Part shown: positions 22,649 to 34,471 of the stretch, one piece after another
Layout: each line of letters starts with the position of its first letter
Numbering within the stretch: position 1 is the first letter of the stretch
Assembly: GCA_043228905.1 (NCBI GenBank)
Contig: JBHGNT010000003.1
Location: 22,754,001 to 22,818,000 of the forward strand
DNA length: 64,000 nt
Source of the DNA: Azolla caroliniana
Lineage: Eukaryota; Polypodiophyta
Reading direction: 5' to 3'
The notes under the pieces: model-generated
What the model saw: only the letters and a program-made list of their open reading frames with translations
Databases searched by the model: none
What the model was told of the DNA's origin: nothing
Program-made: the position numbers and the translations under genes

Positions 22649-22912
22649 GAAGAGGTCGTTGCCTCTGTGTATTACCGCCGCCTGTGGCGAAGACAGTGAG
22701 CTCAAGGGTTGTTGCCTTGTAGCTTCACCATTGTACATCTCTGCTCATAGTGATAGTTGGAGTTGGAGGACTCCCGTGGTTTTTCCCATTTAGGGTTTTC
22801 CACGTAAAACATCCTGTGTACTCTGCTCTCCATTGTCTTCGTGCATTCTGTATTTCCTGTTTTCTGTGAGTTGATCCTATTCCTCGGTTGTGGCCGAGCT
22901 CAGTCTTTAACA
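22286..22912 (+). repeat. 5' LTR of element 1 with CCGGCTACGGAGCCGG tandem units
   Basis: 627 bp. Near 22339, 22372 and 22400 it has three copies of a unit of about 28 bp with the palindromic core CCGGCTACGGAGCCGG. A TATA-like GTGTATAAATATG lies near 22519 and a GA tract at about 22609-22647. A diverged inverted copy of its last two thirds lies at 26224-26629. Confidence 0.88.
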
Positions 22913-22915
22913 ATT

Positions 22916-22927
22916 TGGTATCAGAGC
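22916..22927 (+). other. Primer binding site of element 1
   Basis: TGGTATCAGAGC, three bases after the LTR, complements initiator tRNA-Met. Confidence 0.88.
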
Positions 22928-22943
22928 GACGGTAACACAGAAA

Positions 22944-25900
22944 ATGGAAGGCGGCGGTAGTGGGCCTCCGGGCATGATGGTGTTGAACTCACAGAACTAC
23001 GCCGACTGGAAGATAAAGATGGAAGACCTTCTCATCGTCCGAGACCTGTACGAACCGATCGACAATGCCGAGATACCCAAGGGGGTAATAGAGTCGGAGT
23101 GGAAGCTCCTGAACCGGAAAGCCGTAGCGACGATCCGGCAATATGTCGATGTAAGTGTCCTGCAACATGTGGCGAACGATACGAACGCCTATGAGATGTG
23201 GCAGAAGCTGTCCGGACTGTATGAGAGGAAGAATGCTCTGACCCGGACCTCCCTGATGAGGAAGATAGTGAATCTTAAGTACCGGGACGACGAGAGCATG
23301 GTCGAACATGTCAGCACGTTCATGGGATTCGTGAACCAGCTTGCGGCGATCAAGTTCCCGTTGGATGACGCAATGCAAGCCATCATGCTGATGTGTACCC
23401 TTCCGGAGAGCTGGGAGAACTTGGTAGTTACTCTCAGCACCTCCTGTAAGGAAGAGAACTTGTCTTTACTAACGGTAAAGACAAGTATTCTAAATGAAGA
23501 GGCGCGTCGGAGAGATAAAGAACCGGCCTCCGACTCGAAGGCGCTGCTTACCGAATCGGAACGGGGAAGACAACGGAACCGGAGTCCGCAAAGACGGGAA
23601 AAGTCGGGGACACGGTCGCAGTCGAGGGGAAGACCTACATGCTTCTACTGTGGGAAGCCGGGGCACTTCCAGAAGAACTGTCGGCATTTCCGGAAAGACA
23701 ACGGAACCGACGGTACCGATTCGAAGAAGTCACCGGACCGAAACGGTGCATACCGGGGAGCCACGGACCGGCGAGGTCCGGATCGGCGAGGGCAGGACCG
23801 GAAAGGAACGACGGCACTCGCGGCAAGTGAAGAAGAGATAATGCTCATTACCGAAGAGAGGGAGCTGAACCTTGCCGGTGAAGAGATGACCTGGGTAGTC
23901 GATTCCGGAGCGTCGTTCCACCTGACCCCGGAGAAGAAATACTTCTCATCCTACACAGCCGGTGAGCACGGCTGTGTCCGGATGGGAAATGAAGGTACAT
24001 GTCGGATTGCCGGCATAGGAGACGTGTGGCTGATGACATCGACCGGATGCAAGATGCTGCTGAAGGATGTCCGACACGTTCCGGAGGTTCGATTGAACCT
24101 GATTTCGGCCGGGAGGCTAGACGATGAAGGCTACACGGGTAGCATCCGGAACGGTGTCATGAAGTTCAGCAAAGGGAGCCTGATAGTGGCTCGGGCCCGG
24201 AAAGTCAACACACTGTACCTTATGAATGCCTGGTTGTGTCCGGAGGAGTTGAACGTGGCAGCCGACACTGCCGGTGAGCTGTGGCACAAGAGACTGTGCC
24301 ACATGAGTGAGAAGGGGATGAAGAGGCTTGCAGGAGACAACCTTATTCCAGTGAAGCATGTGCACCTGGAGAAGTGCACCGATTGCCTGGCCGGTAAGCA
24401 GAACCGAACCTCCTTCCACTCAAGGCCACCGACGAGACGTAGTGTACCATTGGAGTTGGTACACACTGATGTGTGTCAGGTAGAAACGAAGTCACACGGC
24501 GGAGCCCAGTACTTCGTGACATTCATTGATGACCACAGCCGGAAGCTGTGGACGGCACCGTTGAAGACAAAGGACCAAGTGTTGTGCGTCTTCAAAGAAC
24601 TCCACGCAAGAGTGGAAAGAGAATTCGGCAAGAAGCTGAAAGCGATACGAGCGGATAACGGAGGAGAATACCGAGGGCAATTCGAGGAGTATTGCCGTTC
24701 GATGGGAATCCGGCTCGAGTTTACTGTGCCGAAGACGCCGGAACTGAACGGGCTGGCCGAGAGAATGAACCGGACCATAATGGAGAGGGTCCGGAGTATG
24801 CTGGCGCATGCGAAATTACCCAAGGGGTTTTGGGCTGAGGCAATGTCGACGGCGACATACGTGATAAACAAATCACCCTCAGTACCTTTGGACGGAGACA
24901 CGCCGCAGAGAGTGTGGACCGGTAGGGAAGTATCCTACCGGCATCTGAAGGTGTTCGGGTGTCTCGCATATGTGCATGTGGCAAAGGACCGGAGAGGAAA
25001 GCTAGATCCAAAGACCCGGCCATGCATATTCCTCGGTTACGGCGATGACGAGTTCGGCTACCGAGTATGGGACCCGGTCGACAAGAAGATATTCCGGAGT
25101 CGTGATATCATCTTCATGGAGGACAAGACATTCGCCGACTGGGAGTCGGAGAAGAAGATGAAGAGCTCCAAGTCGACCGGTGAGGATCAACTCTACGAGG
25201 AGCAGTCCCGACCGGCAAGGGACCGGTTAGCACTCGAGGATCCGGCCGAAGACGGTGAAGAAACAGAACCGGCCGAGGAAGATGAAACTGATACCGGAAC
25301 CGGCCCCGATCCCAAAATGGATTCGGAGGAAGAAGAAGCGGAAGAGCCGGTTACCGAAGCTCCGGAACGGAGATATCCTCTAAGAGAGAGAAGGGCCCCC
25401 CGCAGATTTCCGGAACCAGAGCACGTGCTGCTAACCGACGAGGGGGAGCTGGAGAGTTTTGAAGAAGCAAAGCTTGACACCCATAGCCGCAGGTGGTTAA
25501 GTGCCATGCAGGAGGAGATGGATTCCCTACATGAGAACCACACATATGAACTTGTGGAGTTGCCGAAAGGAAAGCGGGCACTTCGAAACAAGTGGGTGTT
25601 CAAGCTGAAACCGGGAGATGCCGAAAACCCCCCGAGATACAAAGCCAGGATCGTGGTGAAGGGGTTCCAGCAGAAGAAGGGCGTCGACTACGACGAGATA
25701 TTTGCCCCGGTAGTGAAGATGACCTCCATCCGGATGGTGCTGAGCATAGCGGCAAGCATGGACCTCGAGGTAGAACAGATGGACATGAAGACGGCATTCC
25801 TTCACGGTGATCTCGAAGAAGAGATCTACATGCAGCAACCGGAAGGATTCGAGAAGAAAGGGAAGGAGCACCTGGTATGCCGGTTGAAGAAGAGCCTTTA

Positions 25901-26231
25901 CGGACTGAAGCAGGCTCCCCGGCAATGGTACCGGAAGTTCGACTCTTTCATGACCAACGAAGGGTACCACAAAACGCAGTCCGATCACTGCGTGTTTGTG
26001 AAGAAGTTCGAAGGGGGAGACTTTCTAATACTCCTCCTGTACGTGGACGACATGTTGATCATCGGACGGGACCAGGTCAAGATACGGATGCTGAAGAAAG
26101 CGCTTCACCGAACCTTCTCAATGAAGGACCTAGGTCCAGCGAGGCAAATACTAGGGATGCACATCATCCGGGACCGGAAGAAGAAGCAGTTGTGGCTGTC
26201 ACAGGAGAAGTACATGACAAAGGTGTTATGA
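22944..26231 (+). CDS. copia gag-pol polyprotein, intact through most of RT, truncated
   Basis: 1095 codons without interruption, starting at an ATG 17 bp after the primer site. In order: Gag (LNSQNYADWKIKMEDLL; residues about 15-200); zinc knuckle C233-x2-C236-x4-H241-x4-C246; protease VVDSGAS with D320; GAG-pre-integrase HHCC (LWHKRLCH to CTDC); integrase D509, D571, E606 with the standard 35-residue last spacing; copia linker; reverse transcriptase with [29 protein letters not shown] and the catalytic YVDD (D1035, D1036). A complete copia polyprotein would go on through RNase H for some 250 residues. Here the frame ends seven codons after SQEKY because an inverted LTR begins at 26224. It cannot move itself in this form. 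Confidence 0.95.
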   Translation: MEGGGSGPPGMMVLNSQNYADWKIKMEDLLIVRDLYEPIDNAEIPKGVIESEWKLLNRKAVATIRQYVDVSVLQHVANDTNAYEMWQKLSGLYERKNALTRTSLMRKIVNLKYRDDESMVEHVSTFMGFVNQLAAIKFPLDDAMQAIMLMCTLPESWENLVVTLSTSCKEENLSLLTVKTSILNEEARRRDKEPASDSKALLTESERGRQRNRSPQRREKSGTRSQSRGRPTCFYCGKPGHFQKNCRHFRKDNGTDGTDSKKSPDRNGAYRGATDRRGPDRRGQDRKGTTALAASEEEIMLITEERELNLAGEEMTWVVDSGASFHLTPEKKYFSSYTAGEHGCVRMGNEGTCRIAGIGDVWLMTSTGCKMLLKDVRHVPEVRLNLISAGRLDDEGYTGSIRNGVMKFSKGSLIVARARKVNTLYLMNAWLCPEELNVAADTAGELWHKRLCHMSEKGMKRLAGDNLIPVKHVHLEKCTDCLAGKQNRTSFHSRPPTRRSVPLELVHTDVCQVETKSHGGAQYFVTFIDDHSRKLWTAPLKTKDQVLCVFKELHARVEREFGKKLKAIRADNGGEYRGQFEEYCRSMGIRLEFTVPKTPELNGLAERMNRTIMERVRSMLAHAKLPKGFWAEAMSTATYVINKSPSVPLDGDTPQRVWTGREVSYRHLKVFGCLAYVHVAKDRRGKLDPKTRPCIFLGYGDDEFGYRVWDPVDKKIFRSRDIIFMEDKTFADWESEKKMKSSKSTGEDQLYEEQSRPARDRLALEDPAEDGEETEPAEEDETDTGTGPDPKMDSEEEEAEEPVTEAPERRYPLRERRAPRRFPEPEHVLLTDEGELESFEEAKLDTHSRRWLSAMQEEMDSLHENHTYELVELPKGKRALRNKWVFKLKPGDAENPPRYKARIVVKGFQQKKGVDYDEIFAPVVKMTSIRMVLSIAASMDLEVEQMDMKTAFLHGDLEEEIYMQQPEGFEKKGKEHLVCRLKKSLYGLKQAPRQWYRKFDSFMTNEGYHKTQSDHCVFVKKFEGGDFLILLLYVDDMLIIGRDQVKIRMLKKALHRTFSMKDLGPARQILGMHIIRDRKKKQLWLSQEKYMTKVL

Positions 26232-26629
26232 ACAGTGCTCGGCCACAACCGAGGAATAGGATCAACTCACAGAAATTGGGAAATACAAAGTGCACGAGGA
26301 CAGTAGAGAGAGAAGGTACACGGGGATTTTACATGGAAAACCCTAAATGGGAAAAACCACGGGAGTCCTCAAACTCCAACTATCACTATACACTGAGATG
26401 TACAATGGTGAAGCTACAAGGCAACAACCTTGAGCTCACTGTCTTCGCCACAAGCGGCGGTAATACACAGAGGCGTCGACCTCTTCCTTTCCTCTCTCTC
26501 TCTCTCTCTCGGCTGCTCTCACTTCGCTCTCTCGGCTGAAAACATAAAATGAGCAACAACGACAAACTGTTTGCCCTAAGTCATATTTATACACATATGA
26601 CTTTCGGGCTATTTACAAATATAGCCTCA
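26224..26629 (-). mobile_element. Inverted partial LTR of the element 1 family, running into the gap
   Basis: The reverse complement of 26224-26629 matches the element 1 LTR from about 22490 to its end at 22912, with small differences (for example TGTTATGAACAGTGCTCGG against TGTTAAAGACTGAGCTCGG). It starts exactly at the LTR terminus, TGTTA. This is what a second element of the family inserted in opposite orientation would show, but an assembly misjoin at the gap could look the same. Confidence 0.88.
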
Positions 26630-26729
26630 NNNNNNNNNNNNNNNNNNNNNNNNNNNNNNNNNNNNNNNNNNNNNNNNNNNNNNNNNNNNNNNNNNNNNNN
26701 NNNNNNNNNNNNNNNNNNNNNNNNNNNNN
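26630..26729. other. Scaffold gap of 100 N
   Basis: Exactly 100 N, the conventional filler for a gap of unknown size. It hides the rest of the inverted LTR, the second half of the element 2 3' LTR, and probably the promoter of the gene that follows. Confidence 0.99.
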
Positions 26730-26759
26730 AAATTGATCAAAGCATAGTGGGGTTTGAAA

Positions 26760-29091
26760 ATGGAGAGATATTCTGATTTGAACACAAATGATGAACTTCT
26801 TGAGTTTTTACAACTCGAACAAGAGTTTGAATCCGAAGAGGCATTGAAAGAGACATCCCATGGCAATTCACTGTGTAACAACACTCGATGTCTAGAAGGA
26901 ATTAAAATTCAAGACACTGTGGGATCATGTGTAAAGGTTAGTACCAAATCCTTTCTTTTCATGTTTTATGTAGCATGAACTCTTAGATATTTGTTGTATC
27001 TATGCTTGATATAGTTTCTTTTTCAATGTTGTTACCTAGTTATTTATGACATATGGAGGCATCATTTTTTAAAAAAAATGTTTCTTTGTTATCAGACATT
27101 TTATCAGTCCTTATTTGGATGAAAATAAAAAATTTGCTTGTGTCATTGGTCAAATTTGGTCTCTTGAACACGTGAATATAACGTTTTCATTTTGTTTTTG
27201 ATTTCTCACATGCGCGACTTTCTTTATTATTCTGTTTACTTGAAAAGAAAAATCATTTTATTATAAGAAACATACCTAAAGAATCCATATGTTGTGTAAT
27301 TTTTTGTGGCATGATGGTGTGTGGAAAACCATGTGTAATGTAACAAAACTTCAGAGAGTTTAATTAGCATAATCTGCTTCTCTCCATCCCTCTCTCTTAT
27401 GATAGATCGTTCGAAAAGGAAAACAAAAGTTGAAGGACAGAGAAGAGCAAAGAAACTTACTTGCAATGAAGCTGAGGGAACCCAATGCAATGCATTGACG
27501 GTACTAGGTAGATTATTTTATGACATGTTCAAGTTCCATTTACTCAGGGAACAGCTCTACTGGGAAAAATCAATAGTAATATGAATAGAGAGAATGGTGG
27601 GGATTTGAACTAGAAGGCTCTTGATATTCATAAACAATCTTGAATGTTTTTTTGGCGAATTTTACCTAGTGGTGTCATATTAAATCAACAGAGAAAAGAA
27701 ATGCAACTTGTCTTTCACACACACGAGAAGTTTTTTTGCGAATTTTACCTAGTGGTAACCAAGATAGGCATATACGAGAAGAATAAGTGCATAGACCACA
27801 CGTAAGAAAATCACACACAAACTTTCTTGAAGGGAATCTTGTTTTCCAGTGAAGTATTTTACTCAAAACTAGATGAAAAGATTACTCAAAACTTGGAAGA
27901 ACCTGGGGATGGGAGAATGAAATCATATCAGATCAATATAGAGTTTTAGAAGGACAAATGTGGATTGATTGGCTATAACACTCGTGCCTTAGATTTTCTA
28001 ATATATGTGGGTGCCAGTTTTGTTCAGAAAATGCTCACAGACCTGAATTTGGAAATTATGTTGTGAATCATTCACTACCAACATCCATCTGATGTTGCTA
28101 TGCTTGTTGGTGTGAGTCCCTCAATGCAATGATATTATGTTCTCACAAACATGAACTATATGCTATTACTCACAAGAAGTAATTCGTCACGTATAATTTG
28201 AATGAATTCTTGCAAAATGAGCTTAATCCATGAAGAAGATGGGTGAAAACAATGGTAGGTTATGAGTCCCTGAGTGATAAATTTTTTGGTCATCAAAGCA
28301 TTATAAAGAAGTGGTACGATGTTTTAAATTAGATATGATTACTCTTCTATGAATCTTAATTCATATTAATTATGTATTCTCTCCTTTATGATTAGGTAAT
28401 GGAGGACCACAGGAATGACTATAAAAAGATAGCGAGTGGCATTCATGATTCTGCTTCTAGAAGTAGAGTTTTGCGATCTTCATATCTCTGTAAGGAACAA
28501 GGATATCCTACTCTTGTTTCGCATCAGAAATCGATTTCCAAACTCAGACATGGATTGAGAGGTGATATATCGGATGGTGTACGTACAAATTTAGTTGCAA
28601 ACAATAAAGCCATGAAGCATGGACCATCAACGCCATTGACTGTGAGGCAATCAAGATCAAACTTCTCTGTCCCGCAACCGTTTAATCTCTACACAGAAAA
28701 GCGGACCTTGGCCGGATATGCACGTGCGGATGGTAGATATGGCCAACAAATACAAGAGTCTCAATTAAATGTGTGTGGTGATCAATCTTCAGAAACTTAT
28801 GTAAATCTTCTGACAATAGAATTAATGAAAAGTATAACTTGAATCAGATTTGGAAAGTTTTCTAAATGTTATGATTGCTCAATTGTTGGCTTTGTAACAG
28901 GTTTCTAGGAATTTCAACACAAATTTATCTATGGCAAAGTCAGAGGCTAGCACGTAAGTGCCCATGAGTGAGTAAATACTTGGCTTGCATCTCATTATTT
29001 GGTAAGCTTTTACATAGATGGGTATCTATTTTAATATAGGAATTTCTAGGACATTTTGTCTTTATGTTTTTTATTTGAAATTCTCGAGACC

Positions 29092-29124
<33 letters not shown>

Positions 29125-30875
29125 CCCTGATGTTCTACTAGACTTCTAAAATGAAATAATACGGGACACTGCAGTTGAAGCTTCTCCCATTTGCTTGTGA
29201 TATTGTCAATTCTATTAAATATTATAGTTTATATTTATCATTTTCTTTCTTATTATTTCACACCACACAAACAAACATTAGTTTTTTGTTCTTATCCTAT
29301 GTAGACATTTCATCCTATTGCAGATATCAGATACTGAAGCAATTTTCATTTTGTGGAGACACCGAACATGAAGATGATGATATTGTCTCAGTTTCATCGA
29401 TGTATCCTTCAAATATATTTTGGTATCTTTTCTTAGCTGCTAATCATATAGAAGTTGGATTCTTATATAAAATATTTACCTTGTGTAGGCAATCCAGACA
29501 GAGCTCCATTACACACAAAGCAAAAGCTTCAAAGTTTACAAGTACAAATGGATTCAAGTTCCAATCTGATGCGCGAGCTGAGAAAAGAAAAGAGGTGCAC
29601 ATATATTAAGTACTCACTTGTTCAACAGTTATTCATACTGTAAAAGGTCTCAACTTGAACTAAACGGGATTGTGGTCGTTACACAGTTCTACTCAAAACT
29701 ACAAGAAAAGGTCAGCTTAAAGGAAAAGGAGAAAACACAAATGCAAGCTAAGATAAAGGTTTTTCTCTGTCTTTTTTATGTATCAAATATTAAATATTTT
29801 TATATCTATATTGTGTTCCAAATTTTATCTATCTTGAGGTCTTCAGATATTTTTTGAGTGTCATAATTTATCAATCAATCTATCATTTGGCATTTATCTT
29901 TATATGTCTATTTATCTGATCTTTTGTATATCAAATTGATCTCTATCTATCAACAACTTCAAGAAAAAAAAGATTGCTAATAATTAGTTTTCCTGTTATG
30001 AGTTTTGGGTACAGAAGGAGGATGAAGAAGAACTAAAACAGTTGCGAAGGAGTCTTACATTTAAGGCATCTCCAATGCCGAGCTTTTATCATGAGGGAAC
30101 AAAAACTCCGAAACTCCATCGTCCAAAGGTAACCACATTTATCTCTCTGTTACTTTCTCACTCATATGAATGATTCTCATTGGTGACATTCATCCAAACC
30201 TTGGAGACTCACGTGCCAGACTGATTTTATAGACTACAAATGAAAGAACTTGAGTTCTAAGTTATATTAGTCTTAAATAAACCATAATATCAGGATAAAA
30301 GAAGAGAGAAATCTAGTGGAATAGATTTAAATCTTATAATATGTTTCAATGGTAATTGGACTCAAATTAATCTTTTGATAGAAATTAGAAAATTTCAAAC
30401 ATGAAGCTATTAAAAATGTTCTGGGGATGCGGGTTCTACTGCTTGTGTACAGATTCCAACAACACAAGCTAGATCACCAAAAATTTCTACACGACACAGC
30501 TATTCTGGAGTCCAAAGTGGGCTGTACAATGCTATTGGGCTTTGTGAAATAGAAGAGAGTGCAAGTAAGAATGTAACATATAACCCAAACAAAGTGTGGA
30601 ATCATCAATCTTTGTTAACACGTAAATCTCCATCAATTACTAACACCTCAAAGATGCTAAGTTCACAAACTGGTCGGCTGTCTAGTTTAGTATTGGATGA
30701 TATAAGAGTTAAAGAGAGAGACCCATTAACTACTACTATTAGTCCATTGATTGTTTCATCTGATCTTTTCATTCGCAATGAAGAAGAACATATTGCTCAT
30801 GTGCATATGGGGGTGACAAACTTTTCTCAACATGATGAAGCCAAGCATCCAAAAGTGAACAGTTTGGAAAGATAA
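26760..30875 (+). CDS. WVD2-like (WDL), TPX2-domain microtubule-associated protein
   Basis: Eight exons join in frame: 26760-26936, 28396-28800, 28901-28953, 29324-29401, 29489-29594, 29687-29758, 30015-30128 and 30453-30875, giving 475 residues with GT-AG borders throughout. VPQPFNLYTEKR is at residues 151-162, a motif these proteins share. The TPX2 C-terminal/KLEEK region spans about 262-345: AEKRKEFYSKLQEK, EKEKTQMQAKIK, LKQLRRSLTFKASPMPSFY, then IPTTQARSPK. WVD2/WDL proteins bind and bundle cortical microtubules and affect growth anisotropy. An in-frame TAG 13 bp upstream supports the chosen ATG. Only 30 bp separate the start from the gap, so promoter and leader are unseen. Exons were placed by consensus and homology; the N-terminal 60 residues are least certain. 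Confidence 0.9.
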
Positions 30876-33780
30876 TGGCAGTGCTTCCTCGACAAGGCAC
30901 AGTAGTCAAAATCAACATAGAAATGAAGTGAAGATTCATGGTGATGCCAATGAAAGGATAATGTTTGCCAAATGCAAACAAGATGAAAAAATGAGATGGT
31001 AAAATTCAATGCTTGGGTCGTGGATCGGTAACATGAAGAGAGGTGAGGCGTATGAAAATGGAGCAAATAGAAGACATTTGGCTCCATGCTTTAGTAGATC
31101 CTAGAGCATGAGTTACACACCCATGTAATTAGAATGCTACAGTAGAACTTGAAAATAGAAAACTACAATAGAAATTCAAGTTGCAAATTCATAAAGGGTG
31201 GAGGATGGCCAATTTTCAGCTTATTTCCCTAACCCATAATTCCTGATTTAACCCACTTGATCCCTAAACACCATATTTTTGTTCATATGTCAAATAATTA
31301 TTGGCTTGTAAATGTAAACACTAATTTGTTCATTTAACCCCAAATCCTAATTTGGTTTTTTAATCCACCTTTAACCTTTAATTTTGTCACCAAACATAGG
31401 AATTGGCAACAGTTTGGTTTGACCCAAACTAAACTTCAAAACTGTGGCCAAACAACTTAATTAGCTTGGTTTGGTTTTGGTTTAGAAATTTGTAAATGGT
31501 TCAGTTTGGCTTGGGGTTTCAAGAGTTTGATTTGGTTTGGCTTGGTTTGAAACATTATTGGCCTAGCAATTTGCAGTTCATTCGGCTTCAAATTGTGGCT
31601 TAAATGGCTTAGTGATTATGGCGACATTTTTGAAATGTTTATTATATATATAAATTATGTAATATATGCCATGAAACTTTATCTTTTAACCCAAATAATT
31701 CTTCTAAGTTTTAGTTTCCAAATAATAACTCTTTTAACAATTTGGTTCAAGCTGAAATCGAACTGCAAAACGTGGCTTAATGACTTAACAGTGTTTGGAT
31801 CGCTTGAACTGTTTGGTTTGAGATTTAAAATCCCCTTAGGTTTTGTTTTAATGTTTCACAGTTTGGTTTTAAGTGAAAAGCCATGAAATTTAATGGTTGT
31901 AGATTTTAAGCCTAAACATCGATAGATTTAAAACTTGAAACTAAAAGATTGTAAACTCAACATCACCTTAATTCAATTCCCTTTGTTGATCCCTAAAGTT
32001 TGTTCCAAATGATTACTCACTTAAAAGTAATTCACATCTTGGTTCTTTTTGAATTACAGAATTGAAGAAAAAAATGCAAATGAACTATTATAACAATCCT
32101 GGTCTTTTATTGATCTGAGTATTTATACTCCGGAGCAAATGTAAAGAGATCTAAACACGCTGTTTTAGGAATCCTCATCCGCCTTCAGTGATTTCTACTA
32201 TCAAGAAATGTAAAATAAAAAGGTATTATTACAATCTCGCTCTTATTTTGGTGATTTGTATCAGAGTTATTAGTAATTACATTATTATTAATAATAAGAT
32301 ATTATCACTTATTAAATTGCAAATGGTACAAACCTGTGACGAATTTCAGAAAAGCATGTGCTGTAATTTGTGAGTGCATTTAACAATGATTTTTTTGTCA
32401 TGGGAGATGAAGCAAATAACAATTGTTTTCTCTTTTAACGTTTTTCTGTTTTCATTGTGGAAATATTGACCCCTTCATGATGCTTGGAATCTTTTAAATT
32501 GGAAGTCCAAATTGTACACATTGATTTTTCTTCCTCCTAGACATGATTCTCGTTTGTCTTTTTAATGGTTATATGATATATCATATTTGTGGAAACGTTC
32601 ATGTCAACCAAACAAAATACATGGATGTGGAGACCATGGCCATTTCGAAAACGTCTTTCTTCATTTTATAGTCGAGACAATGTTTCTAGCCTAGGTCTTG
32701 CAAGAGAGCTATGATGCCTATTTTTGTTTGATACTTTTGTGGGTACATTTCATATATGTAGCTACTACAAATGTCTGCATGCAAAAATCCAACCAACCAG
32801 TTATTTGTTTTGTTTTTTAAGGTTGTATGTATTATATAAATCTAGATGACATTATCAGTACTTATATTCAAGTTTGCATTTTTGGATCTCTAATACTTCC
32901 ACCAAGTCGATATCATGCAAGGAAAAGATTACTCCATATTGTGTGCCAATGATGTGCTTGACAACCAAACTATACATACCATCTCAAAAATTCGAGAATG
33001 GCATTGATTGCGAGATAGATGCATGTGTGGGTGGGGTGTGATGATCATGATAGAAAAGCATTAGCAAGGGCCTACCTATCACATATTTACAAATCCCCAT
33101 CAAGTAATATTCCATAAATAATAGCCCAAATTAAAACATCCTATAAACATTATTATCAAGAGAATTAAGAGAATTAAGTTGAATGGAAGGAGTTTGGTTT
33201 TTGGGGTAAAAAAAGGATAATTAAGTTGGAACGTATTTTTAATTGTGTTTTATGGTCAGTGCGCACATAAGACATGATATAAAAGACAAAACCAAAGGTT
33301 TTGTAAACCCAGTAGATCAATAACTAATCATTTGAGGCTGATTCATGTGTTGATCTGAACCAAGAAAATCAATCATAATTCTACTTAATATCAATTGTAA
33401 CTCTATATACTATAAATTATCTAAATCACAATGGATTGAAATCTATATAAATTACATATATATGGCCCAAGGATATTTGTAAAGCCATTGTACAACGCTT
33501 CGCAAGAGCAAGGCCAAATTTATGGATAATTTTAGCCCAACACAATTGGATAACCATTTTATATTATACATGCAAAATAATGTATTTGTGAGATGAATCC
33601 ACCAACAACATTATTGTCTTAAAAGTATTGAAGTAACTGAAGAATCGAAAAGAGTGGAAAGTAATCTTATTTATGTACAAAGAAAGAGCAGAAATATGCA
33701 AAAGAAAGGTAAGAAACAGGGTCCAATAAAGAATCCATAATGATATGATATGATGAAATCGATTGATATCTCTCTCTATA

Positions 33781-33816
<36 letters not shown>

Positions 33817-34460
33817 TAGAATTAGGAGAAGAAGAAAACCATGTAGTGGGCTACTTTGAAGCATGTACAAGAGAAGGAAAGGAAGAAGAGAGAATAGAGA
33901 AGAGACTTCACGTCCATTTTGGAGAGAGAGAGAGACAGAGAAAGTGTTAATTTCTTCTCTTTCTTTTGAGCTATGGCTATGGAGATAACCCCCTGCTCTT
34001 CTTCTTCTTCTCTTCTCTTCTCTTCTCCTTTCCTTCTTCTCCTTCTTCATCCACAAGTATTTATAATAATAAGAATAACAATGGGTTTTCATAGTATTTC
34101 TTCTTCTTCAATTATTGGGGGATGCTTAATAATAATACATAGTCATTGATTTGGGGGTGGGGTCTTTGTGAAAACCTGGACAAATCTTGTGTGTGGATGG
34201 ATACCTGGCCTTTGAGAACACGAACTTTTCTCTTTCTCGTCCGACCATATCTTAACTTATCCGCCTCCGGCCCCAAAATGCCGAAAACGTATAAAGATAC
34301 ACGCGTGCATTGGTCGGCTAATGCCAAAGATATATTGTGGCACAAACGTGCATTGGTCGGCTAAAACCTACTTAATGCACAAGCTTGCCTTTCCGAGCCG
34401 ACTTTTGCCCTTCTATGAACTCGGACAATAGTTTTATGGCAATTCCTTATTCATTCATAA
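30876..34460. other. 3' flank of the WDL gene and gene-poor DNA
   Basis: No gene recognised. A stretch rich in GTTTGGTTT lies at about 31410-31560, with weaker echoes at 31735-31870. TATG units occupy about 33777-33820. GTGCATTGGTCGGCTAA occurs twice, at about 34305 and 34349, inside a locally GC-richer patch that may be transposon debris. Confidence 0.5.
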
Positions 34461-34471
34461 ACTCTTACCTT

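Larger units (their letters stand above)
22286..26223 (+). mobile_element. Young Ty1-copia retrotransposon (element 1) nested in the 3' LTR of element 2
   Basis: LTR 22286-22912 (TGTTGGGAATTC to TCTTTAACA), primer site TGGTATCAGAGC at 22916-22927, and one long gag-pol frame. The last 5 bp before the LTR, CGAGT, would be one target-site copy; the second is not visible. The element is far richer in CCGG and CG than its surroundings and has no internal stop, so it is recent. It is cut inside reverse transcriptase at 26224 by an inverted LTR of the same family. The rest of pol and its own 3' LTR are absent. Confidence 0.92.

Noticed and set aside
22989-25988. Many long antisense frames opposite element 1 gag-pol
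   Set aside because: They are shadows of a GC-rich coding strand with low stop density; none has recognisable domains.
27399-27584. Extra exon of the WDL gene in its first intron
   Set aside because: Phase 0 from exon 1 into an acceptor at about 27401 meets a stop before a usable donor, while exon 1 joins exon 28396-28800 directly in frame.
33667-34092. 141-codon minus-strand frame rich in Arg, Lys, Glu
   Set aside because: It is the product of CTTCTT/CTCTT-rich sequence and TATG repeats; no domain or splice structure.
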